Shown here in pieces: positions 53,617 to 62,508 of a DNA stretch of 64,000 nt. Source of the DNA: Neomegalonema sp. (lineage in GTDB: Bacteria > Pseudomonadota > Alphaproteobacteria > Rhodobacterales > Rhodobacteraceae); contig NZ_JAQTXI010000005.1 of NCBI RefSeq assembly GCF_028688855.1, positions 62,001 through 126,000 of the forward strand. The letters run 5' to 3'. The notes below the pieces were generated by a model. It was given only the letters and a program-made list of their open reading frames with translations, was not told where the DNA came from and made no database searches. Positions within the stretch are counted from its first letter, which is position 1. Each line of letters opens with the position of its first letter. The position numbers and the translations under genes are program-made.

Positions 53617-54510
53617 TCAGGGCGCCTTCAGCATGGCTTCGAACTCGCGCCATTCGCCGGGCGACATGCCGGACCCGGCCTGAGTCACGGCTTCGCCGGC
53701 CAGCATCCGCCGCAGGACCGCCATGGCCGGTCCCGAGAAGCTGCGCGCGTCGAGGCGGTAATCCTCGAAGGCCTGGGCCGCGACGGGCGTCCAGAGCTTC
53801 ACCAGCCCGAGAATCGCTTCGGCGTAGGCCCGGATCTCGTATTGGGCGTGGGGGTCGGCGCGCAGGCTGAGGAAGTGCAGGAGATTGTAGAGATCCGTCT
53901 TCCAGTACCATTGCGTATAGGCGTTGAGCGGCAGATTCATGCGGGCCAGCTCGCGCGCGAGGCCCTGGCGGCTGTCGTCGTTCTCGGCGAGGAGATGCTC
54001 GTAGCTGGAGAAGCTGCGTTCGGCGTCCTCGCGCAGGATGCGCAGGGCCTCGGCGGCCTCCTCGCCTTCGAGCAGATCGCCGCGCCCCTGGCGGTTCTTG
54101 CGCGACTGCGCCGCCAGATGCTCCGGAGCGGGGAGGTAATACTCCCGGTCGAGGATGGAGTAGCGCGCCGAGATCTCGTTGACGTTGGCGGTGCGGTGCC
54201 GGATCCACTGCCGCGCCACGAAGATCGGCAATTTCACATGCAGCTTGATCTCGCACATCTCGAAGGGCGTGCTGTGGCGGTGCCGCATGAGATAGCGGAT
54301 GAGCCCCGCGTCGTCGCGGAGGGTCTTGGTCCCGGCGCCGTAGCTGACCCGCGCCGCCTGCACGATGGCCGCGTCGTCGCCCATGTAGTCGACCACCCGC
54401 ACGAAGCCGTGGTCCAGAACCGGGACGGCCTCGCCCAGACGGGCTTCGAGCGCCTCGGAGACGGGACGGGCGAGAGGCTGGACGGGGGACTGGGTGGGGG
54501 AATCGGCCAT
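53617..54510 (-). CDS. thyX: Flavin-dependent thymidylate synthase ThyX
   Basis: A 297-residue FAD-dependent enzyme that methylates dUMP to dTMP with methylenetetrahydrofolate and NADPH. The ThyX signature is clear: [26 protein letters not shown] (RHRxxxxNExSxRY). It also has [62 protein letters not shown] and the C-terminal [34 protein letters not shown] lies 9 bases before the ATG. No thyA is in the window. Confidence 0.96.
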   Translation of the reverse strand: MADSPTQSPVQPLARPVSEALEARLGEAVPVLDHGFVRVVDYMGDDAAIVQAARVSYGAGTKTLRDDAGLIRYLMRHRHSTPFEMCEIKLHVKLPIFVARQWIRHRTANVNEISARYSILDREYYLPAPEHLAAQSRKNRQGRGDLLEGEEAAEALRILREDAERSFSSYEHLLAENDDSRQGLARELARMNLPLNAYTQWYWKTDLYNLLHFLSLRADPHAQYEIRAYAEAILGLVKLWTPVAAQAFEDYRLDARSFSGPAMAVLRRMLAGEAVTQAGSGMSPGEWREFEAMLKAP

Positions 54511-54587
54511 GGCGAAAGGCTCCGCAAGGATCTGGGAGCCTCTCTTAGGCCATCAGGCGCGGAGGGGAAAGACGCCTCGTGCGCCCC

Positions 54588-55118
54588 TCAGTCCCGGATC
54601 GCGACATAGGGCTCGGCGGCGACGGCGATCAGCCGCAGACGCGCCTGATTCTCGGCGAAGAGCGGGAAAAGCCCCCGGATCTGCATGCGGAAGGCGCGTT
54701 CGCGCGTGGGAGTCGCCCCGCGGGAGAACATCGGCTGACGCAGCACCGAAGCGGCGATCATCTCGTGATAGCGGGCCTCGACGAATTCGGCGTCGATGGT
54801 CTCGCTCATCCAGGCGTCGCGCATCGAGTTGCCGCCCCGGCGCACGACCTTCTCGCCCTGCCCGACGATGGAGAAGTCGACGAAGCCCTGCATGTCCACC
54901 GGCTCGACGTGCTCGGCGTACATCAGAGCCGCCTGAAGCCGGGGGTTTTCGAGGATTTCATTCTCGTGAGGCAGCAGGTGCCCCCGGCGAAGCTCTTCAT
55001 AGGCCTTCGCGATCATCTCGGTGGGATGCCCCGCCGGAAGATCCGCCCGACTCAGGGGCGTGAGGCTGTAGAGATTCGCCGAGGGGCCAGCGGCGCTGAG
55101 CGAGGCGGCGTCGGTCAT
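54588..55118 (-). CDS. Conserved-looking cytosolic protein of unknown function
   Basis: A 176-residue protein. The ATG at 55118 (GGAG upstream) is preferred over 55169, whose extra residues are only Pro/Arg/Ser. It has no signal peptide or membrane segment. The centre reads EMIAKAYEELRRGHLLPHENEILENPRLQAALMYAEHVEPVDMQGFVDFSIVGQGEKVVRRGGNSMRDAWMSETIDAEFVEARYHEMIAASVLRQPMFSR, in layout like the small PAS-type sensor folds of alphaproteobacteria, though I cannot confirm this. It lies between thyX (same strand, 77 bases downstream) and the divergent protease. The 295 bases upstream show no gene. Confidence 0.65.
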   Translation of the reverse strand: MTDAASLSAAGPSANLYSLTPLSRADLPAGHPTEMIAKAYEELRRGHLLPHENEILENPRLQAALMYAEHVEPVDMQGFVDFSIVGQGEKVVRRGGNSMRDAWMSETIDAEFVEARYHEMIAASVLRQPMFSRGATPTRERAFRMQIRGLFPLFAENQARLRLIAVAAEPYVAIRD

Positions 55119-55413
55119 GGGAAGCGGGCTCCTCGGCCGGGATGGGGGGCGAGATGGAGAAAGTTTCATCCTTATCTCTCACATGTCTTGACAATCTCTT
55201 GAGGGATGGCCGCTCCCCATCCTTTCGCAGAGGGAATCCGCCGAAGCCGCTTGACGCCCCGTCGCGGATGAAGCATCCGGCGCGAGCGTCCGGACGGCGG
55301 CCTCGGGGCGGAGGCGCGCCGCGCATGAAATTTGCTGGAAACCCGCCTGCGGCCCGGAAGGCCGGGGCGCCTTCCTGCGCTCCGGCGCGGGCGGGCAGGA
55401 TGAGGATGGATCG

Positions 55414-56454
55414 ATGCGGATCGGAAAATGGGCGGCTGCGGCCGCTTTCTCGGCTCTGGCCGCGAGCTTCGCGCCCGGCGGCCCGGGCGTCGTGGAGCGC
55501 GGCGGCGTCGCGCAGGCCCAGGGCTACGCCCAGCAGGGCGCGCCCCTCGGCGGGACGATCCACCCCCTGCCCGACGGTCAGCGCCTGCTCGTGACGCCGG
55601 ACGGAAGACGCTATCTCCTGCCGCCCGCCCCTCAGGCCCAGCAGGGCTGGCCGCCCGCGCCCACGCCGGTCACGGTCGCGCCGCCGGCCTGGCAGGCCCC
55701 CGCCTGGACGCCGCCTCAGCCCGTCCCGACTCCGGCTCCGCGCCCGACCTACGCCGCGCCCGCCCCCGCCCCCGCGCCGAACTTCTCGCCGATCCCCGGC
55801 CAGACCGGCGTTGCGGGCCGGGGCGCCTACACGACCTCGACCCATGTCAGCCGCCGCGAATCCGACCAGTCGACGGGCTATCGGGCGGGGGATCCGCGCA
55901 TGTACGCCAACAGCTCCGACGGCCGCACGCCGGTTCCGCCGACCATCGAGCTGAACATCGCGCCCTCGACCCAGGAGGAATCGCTCTGGTGCTGGGCTGC
56001 GGCCGCGCAACAGGCCGTGGGCTGGGCGAACCGGGGCCGGGCTCCGGCGCAATGCGAGATCGTGGCGACGGTCCACGGCCTGGACGCGGCGGCCTGCTGC
56101 GCCGATCCGAAGAGCGTCTGCAACGTCACCGGCGAGATCCCCGAGATCATCCAGCTCGTGCGCCGCTTCGGCGGACAGGCCCAGACCGCGCCGGTTCCGC
56201 GCACGCCCCGGGAGATCCAGGAGGCGGTCGCGCAGAACAAGGCCATGCTGATCCGTCTGCGGCCCCAGCCGCGCGAGGAGGCGGTGGGGATCCGTCACAT
56301 GATCATCGTGCGCGGCCTGGAGTGGTTCCGCATGCCCAACGGACGGATCCAGGCCAAGCTGCTCTACAACGACCCTCTGGGCGACGGTCAGCGCGCCGTG
56401 GACTTCGACGAGATCGTCGGATTCTTCGAACAGGCCATGGTGGTTTCGCCCTGA
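55414..56454 (+). CDS. Exported papain-like cysteine protease
   Basis: A 346-residue protein with a signal peptide (MRIGKWAAAAAFSALAASFAPG...AQAQ) and a Pro/Ala/Gln-rich linker (about residues 40-140). The C-terminal papain-fold domain has Cys193 in STQEESLWCWAAAAQQAVGW, His295 in VGIRHMIIVRGLEWF and Asn319/Asp320 in LLYNDPLGDG. An extra Cys cluster (AACCADPKSVCNV) probably forms disulfides. The QxxxxWCWAA opening is typical of papain-like C39/C70 members that process peptides or act as toxins. It starts after GAGGATGG and is followed 65 bases later by the pqi operon; a functional link is not proven. Confidence 0.8.
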   Translation: MRIGKWAAAAAFSALAASFAPGGPGVVERGGVAQAQGYAQQGAPLGGTIHPLPDGQRLLVTPDGRRYLLPPAPQAQQGWPPAPTPVTVAPPAWQAPAWTPPQPVPTPAPRPTYAAPAPAPAPNFSPIPGQTGVAGRGAYTTSTHVSRRESDQSTGYRAGDPRMYANSSDGRTPVPPTIELNIAPSTQEESLWCWAAAAQQAVGWANRGRAPAQCEIVATVHGLDAAACCADPKSVCNVTGEIPEIIQLVRRFGGQAQTAPVPRTPREIQEAVAQNKAMLIRLRPQPREEAVGIRHMIIVRGLEWFRMPNGRIQAKLLYNDPLGDGQRAVDFDEIVGFFEQAMVVSP

Positions 56455-56518
56455 TCCGCCTATTTCTGCGGGGCGGCGGCCTCCTCGAGGGGGCGCCCGC
56501 CCTGCGGAAGGACGATTC

Positions 56519-57289
56519 ATGACCGCCGAGGCTCCTCCTGCGGCTTCCTCGCCGTCCATGGCCCCGACCTCGCCGCGCGCCTCTGCGGCCGGGGGCGCGG
56601 GGGCTCTGGGCGAGGCCTGGTCCTGGGGCGGAGATCTGGCGGCCTGTCCCTCCTGCGACCTGCTGCACCGGGTTCCGGATCTGGCGGTGGGCGAGAAGGC
56701 GATCTGCGCGCGCTGCGGTTCTCTGGTGGCGGCGCGGCGACCTCAGGTCTTCGAGCGGCTCTTCGCGGTGGCTCTGGCGAACATGGTGCTGATGGGGGCG
56801 GCGCTCTGGTTTCCCTTCATCACCATGAGCCGTTCGGGGGTGGGGCGCGAGATCCGCATCCTCGACGCGCCCTTCGCCCTCGCCGAGGGCCCGACGGCCT
56901 TCATCGCGCTGACGGTCATGGCGAACATCGCGCTGATCCCCTTCCTGCGCAGCCTGACGGTGGCCTATGTGGCGGCGCCCGTGGTCTTCGGCCGCGCGCC
57001 GCCCGCCCGCTCGGCGGAGGCGCTGCGGCTCTGGAGCTTCCTGCGGCCCTGGTCCATGGCCGAGATCTTCATGCTGGGCGTGGCGGTTTCGGCGATCAAG
57101 CTGGGGAGCATGGCGCGGGTGTCTCTGGGGCCGGGCTTCTGGGCCTTCGCGGCGCTGCTGCCGACGCTGGCCTTCGAGAACATGATCTTCCACAGCCCTT
57201 CGATCTGGCGCGAGATCCGCTTGCGTCGTCGTCGGGTGGCGGCCGCGGCGCGGCTCGCCCGGAGCCGCTCCAGGGAGCGCCGCGCATGA
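56519..57289 (+). CDS. pqiA: Paraquat-inducible protein A-like membrane protein, first copy
   Basis: A 256-residue single-domain PqiA. A cytosolic zinc-ribbon-like motif (LAACPSCDLLHRVPDLAVGEKAICARCGSL) precedes four hydrophobic helices (FAVALANMVLMGAALWFPF; TAFIALTVMANIALIPFL; MAEIFMLGVAVSAIKLG; FWAFAALLPTLAF). GGAAGG is 7 bases before the ATG. E. coli PqiA carries two such units in one chain; here they are two genes overlapping by ATGA. The Pqi complex carries lipids between the membranes together with the MCE protein encoded downstream. Confidence 0.88.
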   Translation: MTAEAPPAASSPSMAPTSPRASAAGGAGALGEAWSWGGDLAACPSCDLLHRVPDLAVGEKAICARCGSLVAARRPQVFERLFAVALANMVLMGAALWFPFITMSRSGVGREIRILDAPFALAEGPTAFIALTVMANIALIPFLRSLTVAYVAAPVVFGRAPPARSAEALRLWSFLRPWSMAEIFMLGVAVSAIKLGSMARVSLGPGFWAFAALLPTLAFENMIFHSPSIWREIRLRRRRVAAAARLARSRSRERRA

Positions 57290-57897
57290 CCACGGCCCGC
57301 GAAGCCGGTCTGATCGCCTGCCCGAGCTGCGGCGCTCTGGAGCCCATGGCCGCCGACGGAAAATCCTGTTCGCGCTGCGGCGGTCGGCTGTGGAGCCGTC
57401 GTCCCCAGGCTCTTCAGCGCGCGGCGGCCTGGCTGGCTCTGGGGCTTCTGGCCTACGTCCCGGCGAATCTCTGGCCGATCATGCGCACGACGACCCTCGG
57501 GCGCGGCGAGGACAACACCATCCTCGGAGGCGTCTGGGTTCTGGCGCATCACGGATCCTGGGATCTGGCGGTCGTGGTCTTCCTGGCGAGCGTGGCGGTG
57601 CCGGTGGCGAAGTTCTGCGTCCTCGGGGCGCTGCTCTGGGGGCTGGCCTTCGGGATAGGCTTCGAGCCGCATAAACGCCACAGACTCCACGAGATCGTCG
57701 AATATATCGGCAGATGGTCCATGCTGGACGTCTTCGTGGTGGCCATTCTCGCGGCGCTCGTGCAGGTGGGGCCTCTGGCTTCGATCACGCCGGGACCGGC
57801 GGCGGGAGCCTTCGGGCTCAGCGTCGCCTTCACCATGCTCTCCGCGCAGGCCCTCGACCCGCGCCTGCTCTGGGACGCCGAGAAGGACCACGCATGA
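57286..57897 (+). CDS. pqiA: Paraquat-inducible protein A-like membrane protein, second copy
   Basis: A 203-residue second PqiA unit: Cys motif IACPSCGALEPMAADGKSCSRCGGRLWSRRPQALQRAAAWLALGLLAYVPANLWPIM, then the core HGSWDLAVVVFLASVAVPVAKFCVLGALLW and WSMLDVFVVAILAALVQVG. It overlaps the first pqiA and the following MCE gene by 4 bases each (ATGA), so the four pqi genes are translationally coupled. It corresponds to the C-terminal half of E. coli PqiA. Confidence 0.88.
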   Translation: MTTAREAGLIACPSCGALEPMAADGKSCSRCGGRLWSRRPQALQRAAAWLALGLLAYVPANLWPIMRTTTLGRGEDNTILGGVWVLAHHGSWDLAVVVFLASVAVPVAKFCVLGALLWGLAFGIGFEPHKRHRLHEIVEYIGRWSMLDVFVVAILAALVQVGPLASITPGPAAGAFGLSVAFTMLSAQALDPRLLWDAEKDHA

Positions 57898-60323
57898 CGG
57901 ACCGGACGCCCTCCCCGGAGTCTTCCTCCCCGCCTCCGCCTTCCCCCGAGCCGGCGCCTCAGGTCGAGACGACGCGCCCGCGCATCCGCGAGACGCGCCT
58001 CGACCGCCGGATCTCGCTGATCTGGCTCGCGCCTCTGGGGGCGGTGGCCATGGCGGGCTTCCTGGCCTGGCGCGACTACCAGAGCCGGGGCGTGATGGTG
58101 ACGGTCTCCTTCGAGACGGCTTCGGGCGTCGAGGCGGGCCAGACCCGCGTGAAGCATCGCGACGTCGAGGTGGGGCTCGTCGAGCGCGTGGGCTTCACCG
58201 ACGACCTGCGGTCGGTGGCGCTGCATGTGCGGATGAATCCCGAGATCGAGCCCTATCTGAACGACACGACGCAATTCTGGATCGTGCGCCCGAGGATCAG
58301 CGCGGCGGGGGTCTCGGGTCTGGAGACGGTGCTGTCGGGCGCCTATCTCGAAATGGACTGGGGCGCCCGCGACGACGCCGACAGGCGCGACTTCGTGGGG
58401 CTGGCCGATCCGCCCCTGACTCCGACCGGCACGCCGGGCATGCGCATCCTGCTGCGGGCGGGCGAGGGTGGGGTGGGCGTGGGGGCGCCGATCCTGTTCC
58501 GGCGGATTCCGGTGGGCCGCATCGAGACCCAGGCCCTCACCGCCGACGGCGCCGCCGTCGAGATGCAGGCCTTCGTCAATGCGCCCCATCACGAGCGGCT
58601 CTCCCGCGCGACGCGCTTCTGGAACGCCTCGGGCTTCGAGTTCCAGCTCGGCGCCGACGGCGTGAAGGCGCGCATGGAATCCCTCGCGGCGCTGCTGGAG
58701 GGCGGGGTGTCCTTCGACACGCTGCCTTTGCCATCGGCCTCCCAGCCCGCGCAGGAGGGCGACAGCTTCATCCTCTACGCCTCCGAGCAGGAGGCCCGCG
58801 AGAGCATGTTCGAGGACGCGACCGGCTCCGAGATCCGCCTTGCGGCGATCTTCGACGAATCCGTGCGCGGCCTGACGGTGCGGGCGCCGGTGGAGTATCG
58901 CGGCGTGCGGGTGGGCGAGGTGACGGCGATCAGCGCGCGTCTGAATCCGGTCACCCAGCGCATCGACATCCTGACGACCATGGTGATCCAGCCCAACCGC
59001 CTCGGCCTCGAAGACCCCGACCCGGAGACGACCTTCCACATCCTCGGGGGGGCGGTGGAGAACGGCCTCCGGGCGCGTCTGGCGAGCGGCAGCCTGCTGA
59101 CGGGCGCGCTCTTCGTGGAGCTGGCCGAGATCCCCGACGCGCCTCTGGCCTCGCTGGATCCGGATTCCGATCCCTATCCGATGATCCCCACGGCGCCCTC
59201 CAGCCTTCAGGCCCTGAGCGACGCCGCCGGACAGATCCTCGACACCATCAACGGCCTGCCTCTGGCCGAGACCGTCGAGACTGCGCGCGGCGCCATCCAG
59301 GACCTCCGCGACCTGATCGCCAGCGAGGGCGTGCAGGGCGTTCCGGGCCAGCTGGCGCAGACTCTGGCCTCGGCCCAGGCGGCGGCGGACGGCGCGGCGC
59401 GGCTTCTGGCCGATCCGCAGCTCGCGGCTCTGCCGGGGCGTCTCGACGTGATCGGCGCCAACGCGGAAAGGATCTCGGAGCGCGTGGCGGCCCTGACGGA
59501 GGATCCGGGCTTCGCGGCGCTTCCGGGCCGTCTCGACTCCATCGGGGCCAACGCCGAGCGCGTTTCGGCGGATCTCGCGGCCCTGACCGCCTCGAAGGCC
59601 TTCGCGGCGCTGCCGGGGCGCCTCGACTCCATCGGCGGCGACGTCGAGCGGATCGCGGCGAATCTGGCGGCCTTCTCGGCGAGTCCCGGCTTCGCGGGGC
59701 TTTCGGGGCGCCTCGACTCCATCGGCGCCGACGTGGGGCGCGCGGCGGCCAACCTCGCGGGGCTGACCTCGGATCCGGCCTTGCTCTCGCTCCCGAGGCG
59801 GCTTGACGCGACGGTGGCGAAGATCGAGGCCCTGGCCATCGAGGACATGATCTTCACCGCCCGCAGCGCCCTCGACGAGGCTCGCCGCCTGCTGGCCGAT
59901 CTCGGGACGCAGCAGATTCCCGCCCGCGCCGCCGCGACGCTGGATTCCGCCCGCGCGCTCCTTTCCGAGCCCGCCTTCCGTCAGACGGCCCATGAGGCCT
60001 CCGCGGCCCTCGCCGAGGCCCGGACGCTCATCAATGAATTGCGCGCGGCGGGGACCAGTCGGAATCTGAATGCGGCCCTGGCCAGCGTGCAGGGAGCGGG
60101 GCGCTCCATCGACGCGGCGGCGGCGGCTCTTCCGGCGACTCTGGCGCAGATCACGGCGGCGGCGGCGCGCGCCGAGAACATGCTCGGCGATTTCGGTCCC
60201 GGCGCGCCGGGGAACTACGAGCTGATCCTGACCCTGCGCGAATTGCGGGCCTCGGCGGGCAAGCTCTACGAACTCATGGACACCTTGCAGCGTCAGCCCA
60301 ATTCGATCATTTTCGGCAAATGA
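57894..60323 (+). CDS. pqiB: PqiB-type MCE protein with 30-residue C-terminal repeats
   Basis: An 809-residue inner-membrane-anchored protein. It has a Pro-rich cytosolic N-terminus, one transmembrane helix (ISLIWLAPLGAVAMAGFLAW) and three MCE domains: GVMVTVSFETASGVEAGQTRVKHRDVEVG, GMRILLRAGEGGVGVGAPILFRRIPVG and SEIRLAAIFDESVRGLTVRAPVEYRGVRVGEV. A long helical tail (about residues 430-809) contains five copies of a 30-residue LPGRLDSIGxxxERxxxxLAAL repeat. In E. coli PqiB three stacked MCE rings and a helical needle span the periplasm for lipid transfer. The repeats here probably lengthen that needle. Confidence 0.9.
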   Translation: MTDRTPSPESSSPPPPSPEPAPQVETTRPRIRETRLDRRISLIWLAPLGAVAMAGFLAWRDYQSRGVMVTVSFETASGVEAGQTRVKHRDVEVGLVERVGFTDDLRSVALHVRMNPEIEPYLNDTTQFWIVRPRISAAGVSGLETVLSGAYLEMDWGARDDADRRDFVGLADPPLTPTGTPGMRILLRAGEGGVGVGAPILFRRIPVGRIETQALTADGAAVEMQAFVNAPHHERLSRATRFWNASGFEFQLGADGVKARMESLAALLEGGVSFDTLPLPSASQPAQEGDSFILYASEQEARESMFEDATGSEIRLAAIFDESVRGLTVRAPVEYRGVRVGEVTAISARLNPVTQRIDILTTMVIQPNRLGLEDPDPETTFHILGGAVENGLRARLASGSLLTGALFVELAEIPDAPLASLDPDSDPYPMIPTAPSSLQALSDAAGQILDTINGLPLAETVETARGAIQDLRDLIASEGVQGVPGQLAQTLASAQAAADGAARLLADPQLAALPGRLDVIGANAERISERVAALTEDPGFAALPGRLDSIGANAERVSADLAALTASKAFAALPGRLDSIGGDVERIAANLAAFSASPGFAGLSGRLDSIGADVGRAAANLAGLTSDPALLSLPRRLDATVAKIEALAIEDMIFTARSALDEARRLLADLGTQQIPARAAATLDSARALLSEPAFRQTAHEASAALAEARTLINELRAAGTSRNLNAALASVQGAGRSIDAAAAALPATLAQITAAAARAENMLGDFGPGAPGNYELILTLRELRASAGKLYELMDTLQRQPNSIIFGK
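59430..59879 (+). repeat. Five 90-bp (30-residue) repeats in the MCE protein tail
   Basis: Units begin at 59430, 59520, 59610, 59700 and 59790, exactly 90 bases apart, each opening with the codons for LPGRLD or a variant (LPGRLDVIG, LPGRLDSIG twice, LSGRLDSIG, LPRRLDATV). Helix-forming residues with regular hydrophobic spacing suggest a continuous coiled coil. Confidence 0.9.
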
Positions 60324-60931
60324 ACAGACGTCTTCTCCTCGGCTCCGCGACGGCCTGCCTCCTGCTGGCGGGATGCGGCGGCGGCTCGGCTCCTCAGGGG
60401 CCCTTCTTTCATCTTCTTCCGCCCGCTCCGGCGCCTCAGGCTCTGGGCGCGCCCCTGGCCGGGATGGAGGTGGGGCTCCGCGAGGTCCGGCTTCCGCGCT
60501 ACGCGGTGGACGAGCGGCTGTCGATCCTCCAGCCCGACGGGGTGGCCCTGCGCGAGGAATACCAGCGCTGGGCCGAAGACCCCACCCGCGCGGTGAGCCA
60601 GAACCTCGCCGAGGCGCTGCGCGCGGCGAGCGGCGCGGCGGTGGCTCTGGAGCCCTGGGCCAGCGGCTTCGAGCCGGATCGTCGGGTGGAGGTGGAGTTC
60701 ACGCGCCTGATCGGCGCTCCGGGCGGCATGCTGGAGGCGGCGGGCGTCTGGCGGGTGCTGGAGGGGCGGCGCGGCCGCGAGATCCTGTCGGAGCCCTTCC
60801 GCCTCGATCTCGCCGTGGGGCCCGGCTACGAGGGCCTGATGCGCGCCCATGCGGCGAGCCTCGGCGATCTGGCGGAGCTTCTCGCGCAGGCTCTGGCGCG
60901 CAGCGGGCCTCTGGAGCCCGCGGGCTTCTGA
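60320..60931 (+). CDS. pqiC: PqiC-like outer-membrane lipoprotein (ABC-type transport auxiliary)
   Basis: A 203-residue lipoprotein: signal peptide with lipobox LLAGC (MNRRLLLGSATACLLLAGC), then FFHLLPPAPAPQALGAPLAGMEVGLREVRLPRYAVDERLSILQPDGVALREEYQRWAEDPTRAVSQNLAEAL. This is the DUF330/PqiC pattern. PqiC caps the PqiB needle at the outer membrane. Its ATG overlaps the pqiB stop by 4 bases. The gene is followed by a hairpin. Confidence 0.9.
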   Translation: MNRRLLLGSATACLLLAGCGGGSAPQGPFFHLLPPAPAPQALGAPLAGMEVGLREVRLPRYAVDERLSILQPDGVALREEYQRWAEDPTRAVSQNLAEALRAASGAAVALEPWASGFEPDRRVEVEFTRLIGAPGGMLEAAGVWRVLEGRRGREILSEPFRLDLAVGPGYEGLMRAHAASLGDLAELLAQALARSGPLEPAGF

Positions 60932-60934
60932 AGA

Positions 60935-60960
60935 TCCGGAGGCCGCAAGCGGCTTCCGGA
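60935..60960. terminator. Hairpin between pqiC and the DUF1508 gene
   Basis: TCCGGAGGCCGC (60935-60946) pairs with GCGGCTTCCGGA (60949-60960) around AA with one mismatch. It lies 4 bases after the pqiC stop and 10 bases before the stop of the convergent DUF1508 gene. Confidence 0.55.
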
Positions 60961-60969
60961 GATCGCGCC

Positions 60970-61281
60970 TCAGGCGGCCTTGTAGCCCTGACGCGCGGCG
61001 TTGGCCTCGCAATCGCCCTGAGCCTTGTAGCCTTCGCTCGAAGACCCGACGATCTGGCCGTTGGAGGCCTTGCGCCGCCAGCGCCATTCGCCGCGCTTGT
61101 CCTGATAGAACTCCCATTTGTCGGAGTCCTTGTGGCCGCGGTTGGCGTTGGCCTCGCAATCGGCTCGGGCCTTGTAGCCCTCGCTGGCCGCTCCGACGAT
61201 CTTGCCGTTGGAGGCCTTGCGCCGCCAGCGCCATTCGCCGCGTTTGTCTTCGTAGATCTCGATCTTGTCCTTCTCGGACAT
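60970..61281 (-). CDS. Tandem DUF1508 (YegP-like) small protein
   Basis: A 103-residue protein made of two near-identical DUF1508 units: IEIYEDKRGEWRWRRKASNGKIVGAASEGYKARADCEANA and WEFYQDKRGEWRWRRKASNGQIVGSSSEGYKAQGDCEANA. AGGAGG lies 8 bases before the ATG. YegP-like proteins form small beta-alpha folds; their function is unknown, although stress-related expression has been noted for some. Near identity of the halves points to a recent internal duplication or strong constraint. Confidence 0.9.
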   Translation of the reverse strand: MSEKDKIEIYEDKRGEWRWRRKASNGKIVGAASEGYKARADCEANANRGHKDSDKWEFYQDKRGEWRWRRKASNGQIVGSSSEGYKAQGDCEANAARQGYKAA

Positions 61282-61370
61282 GGGGGCGCCTCCTGAAGAG
61301 CTCCGGATCTGCGGAGCCTGGCCTGCGCCGCCTTCGGGCGCAAGCCGACTCTCCGGTCAGGGTTGGGGGT

Positions 61371-62258
61371 TCAGGGACGCTTGTCGCTGGCCGGATAGAC
61401 GCCGAGCACCTTCAGATGGGTCGTGAAGAAGCGGATCTCCTCGAGGGCGCGCTTCATGTTCTCGTCCTCGACATGGCCCTGGGCTTCGGCCCAGAACTCG
61501 GTGGCCTCGAAGGCGCCGCCGACCATGCGGCTCTCCAGCCGCACGAGGTTCACGCCGTTGGTCGCGAAGCCGCCGAGCGACTTGTAGAGCGACGCCGGAA
61601 GGTTCTTCACCCGGAAGACGAAGCTGGTGATGGAGCGCGTGCCGGGTTCGGCCTCCAGCTTGCGCCGCGAGACCACGAGGAAGCGCGTGGTGTTGTGGTC
61701 GGCGTCCTCGATTCCCGAGGCGACGCTCTCCAGCCCGTAGAGCTTGCCCGCCAGAGCCGAGGCGATGGCGGCGCGTTCGCGCTTGCCCTCGCGGGCGACG
61801 GCCGCGGCGGAGCCCGCCGTGTCGTAGCCGGTGACGGACTGGATCCCGTGACGGCGCAGGAAGGCCTTGCACTGCCCGAGCGCCACGATGTGGCTCTGGG
61901 CCTCCCTGACCTCGTCGAGCTTCACGCCGGGCAGCGCCAGCAGATCCAGCGCGATGCGCACGAAATGCTCGCCGATGATGTAGAGTCCGGCGTCCGGCAG
62001 GATCTGGTGGACGTCGGCCACGCGGCCGTAGATCGAATTCTCGACCGGCAGCATGGCGAACCTGGCGCGGCCCTCCTTCACGGCGTTGACGGCCTCCTCG
62101 AAGGTCGTGCAGGGCAGGGGGGTCATCTCCGGAAAGACCTCGTCGCAGGCCTGATGCGAGTAGGCGCCGAGATCGCCCTGAAACGAGATCGTCTGATCCG
62201 GATTCGAGGGCGCGGCGGGCCGCAGGGCGGGGGTGGAGGCGGAGTCCGAAGAGGTCAC
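61371..62258 (-). CDS. pheA: Prephenate dehydratase
   Basis: A 295-residue enzyme of phenylalanine synthesis (prephenate to phenylpyruvate). The start is the GTG at 62258, 8 bases after GGAG; longer readings add only low-complexity residues. The dehydratase domain shows ISFQGDLGAYSHQACDEVFP, FAMLPVENSIYGRVADVHQIL and the catalytic Thr in EDADHNTTRFLVV. The C-terminal ACT regulatory domain includes GVNLVRLESRMVGGAFEATEFWAEAQG, with ESRM in place of the usual ESRP, which may alter phenylalanine feedback. No chorismate mutase domain is fused. Confidence 0.93.
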   Translation of the reverse strand: MTSSDSASTPALRPAAPSNPDQTISFQGDLGAYSHQACDEVFPEMTPLPCTTFEEAVNAVKEGRARFAMLPVENSIYGRVADVHQILPDAGLYIIGEHFVRIALDLLALPGVKLDEVREAQSHIVALGQCKAFLRRHGIQSVTGYDTAGSAAAVAREGKRERAAIASALAGKLYGLESVASGIEDADHNTTRFLVVSRRKLEAEPGTRSITSFVFRVKNLPASLYKSLGGFATNGVNLVRLESRMVGGAFEATEFWAEAQGHVEDENMKRALEEIRFFTTHLKVLGVYPASDKRP

Positions 62259-62508
62259 GGAGAAAGCTCCCGAAAAGAGGCGAGCGGCCGGAAGCGGCCG
62301 CGCCGCCCTTATACGCCTCCGCGCGCGTCGGGGATAGCTTCCCGAACGGGCCCCGCCTTCCGGAGAATTCGCCGCACGCCGCCCGATCCTTCCCCCTTGC
62401 GGCGGCGCGGAGGAAGCGGCTACAAGTCGCGAGGACGCCGCCGCCCGGAGCTTCGCGCCGGGTGGAGGGAACGGCGCCGTCCCCGCCACTGAAGACGGAA
62501 TCACGATC

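Noticed and set aside
48090..53870. A very long open frame on the plus strand opposite the PUFA-like genes
   Set aside because: Its translation is Arg/Gly/Leu-rich without any recognisable domain, no ribosome site precedes it, and the minus-strand frames show clear family motifs. Long antisense frames are expected at this GC content.
55185..55225. TTGACA at 55188 as a plus-strand promoter for the protease
   Set aside because: No acceptable -10 lies 16-18 bases downstream and the distance to the gene is over 200 bases.
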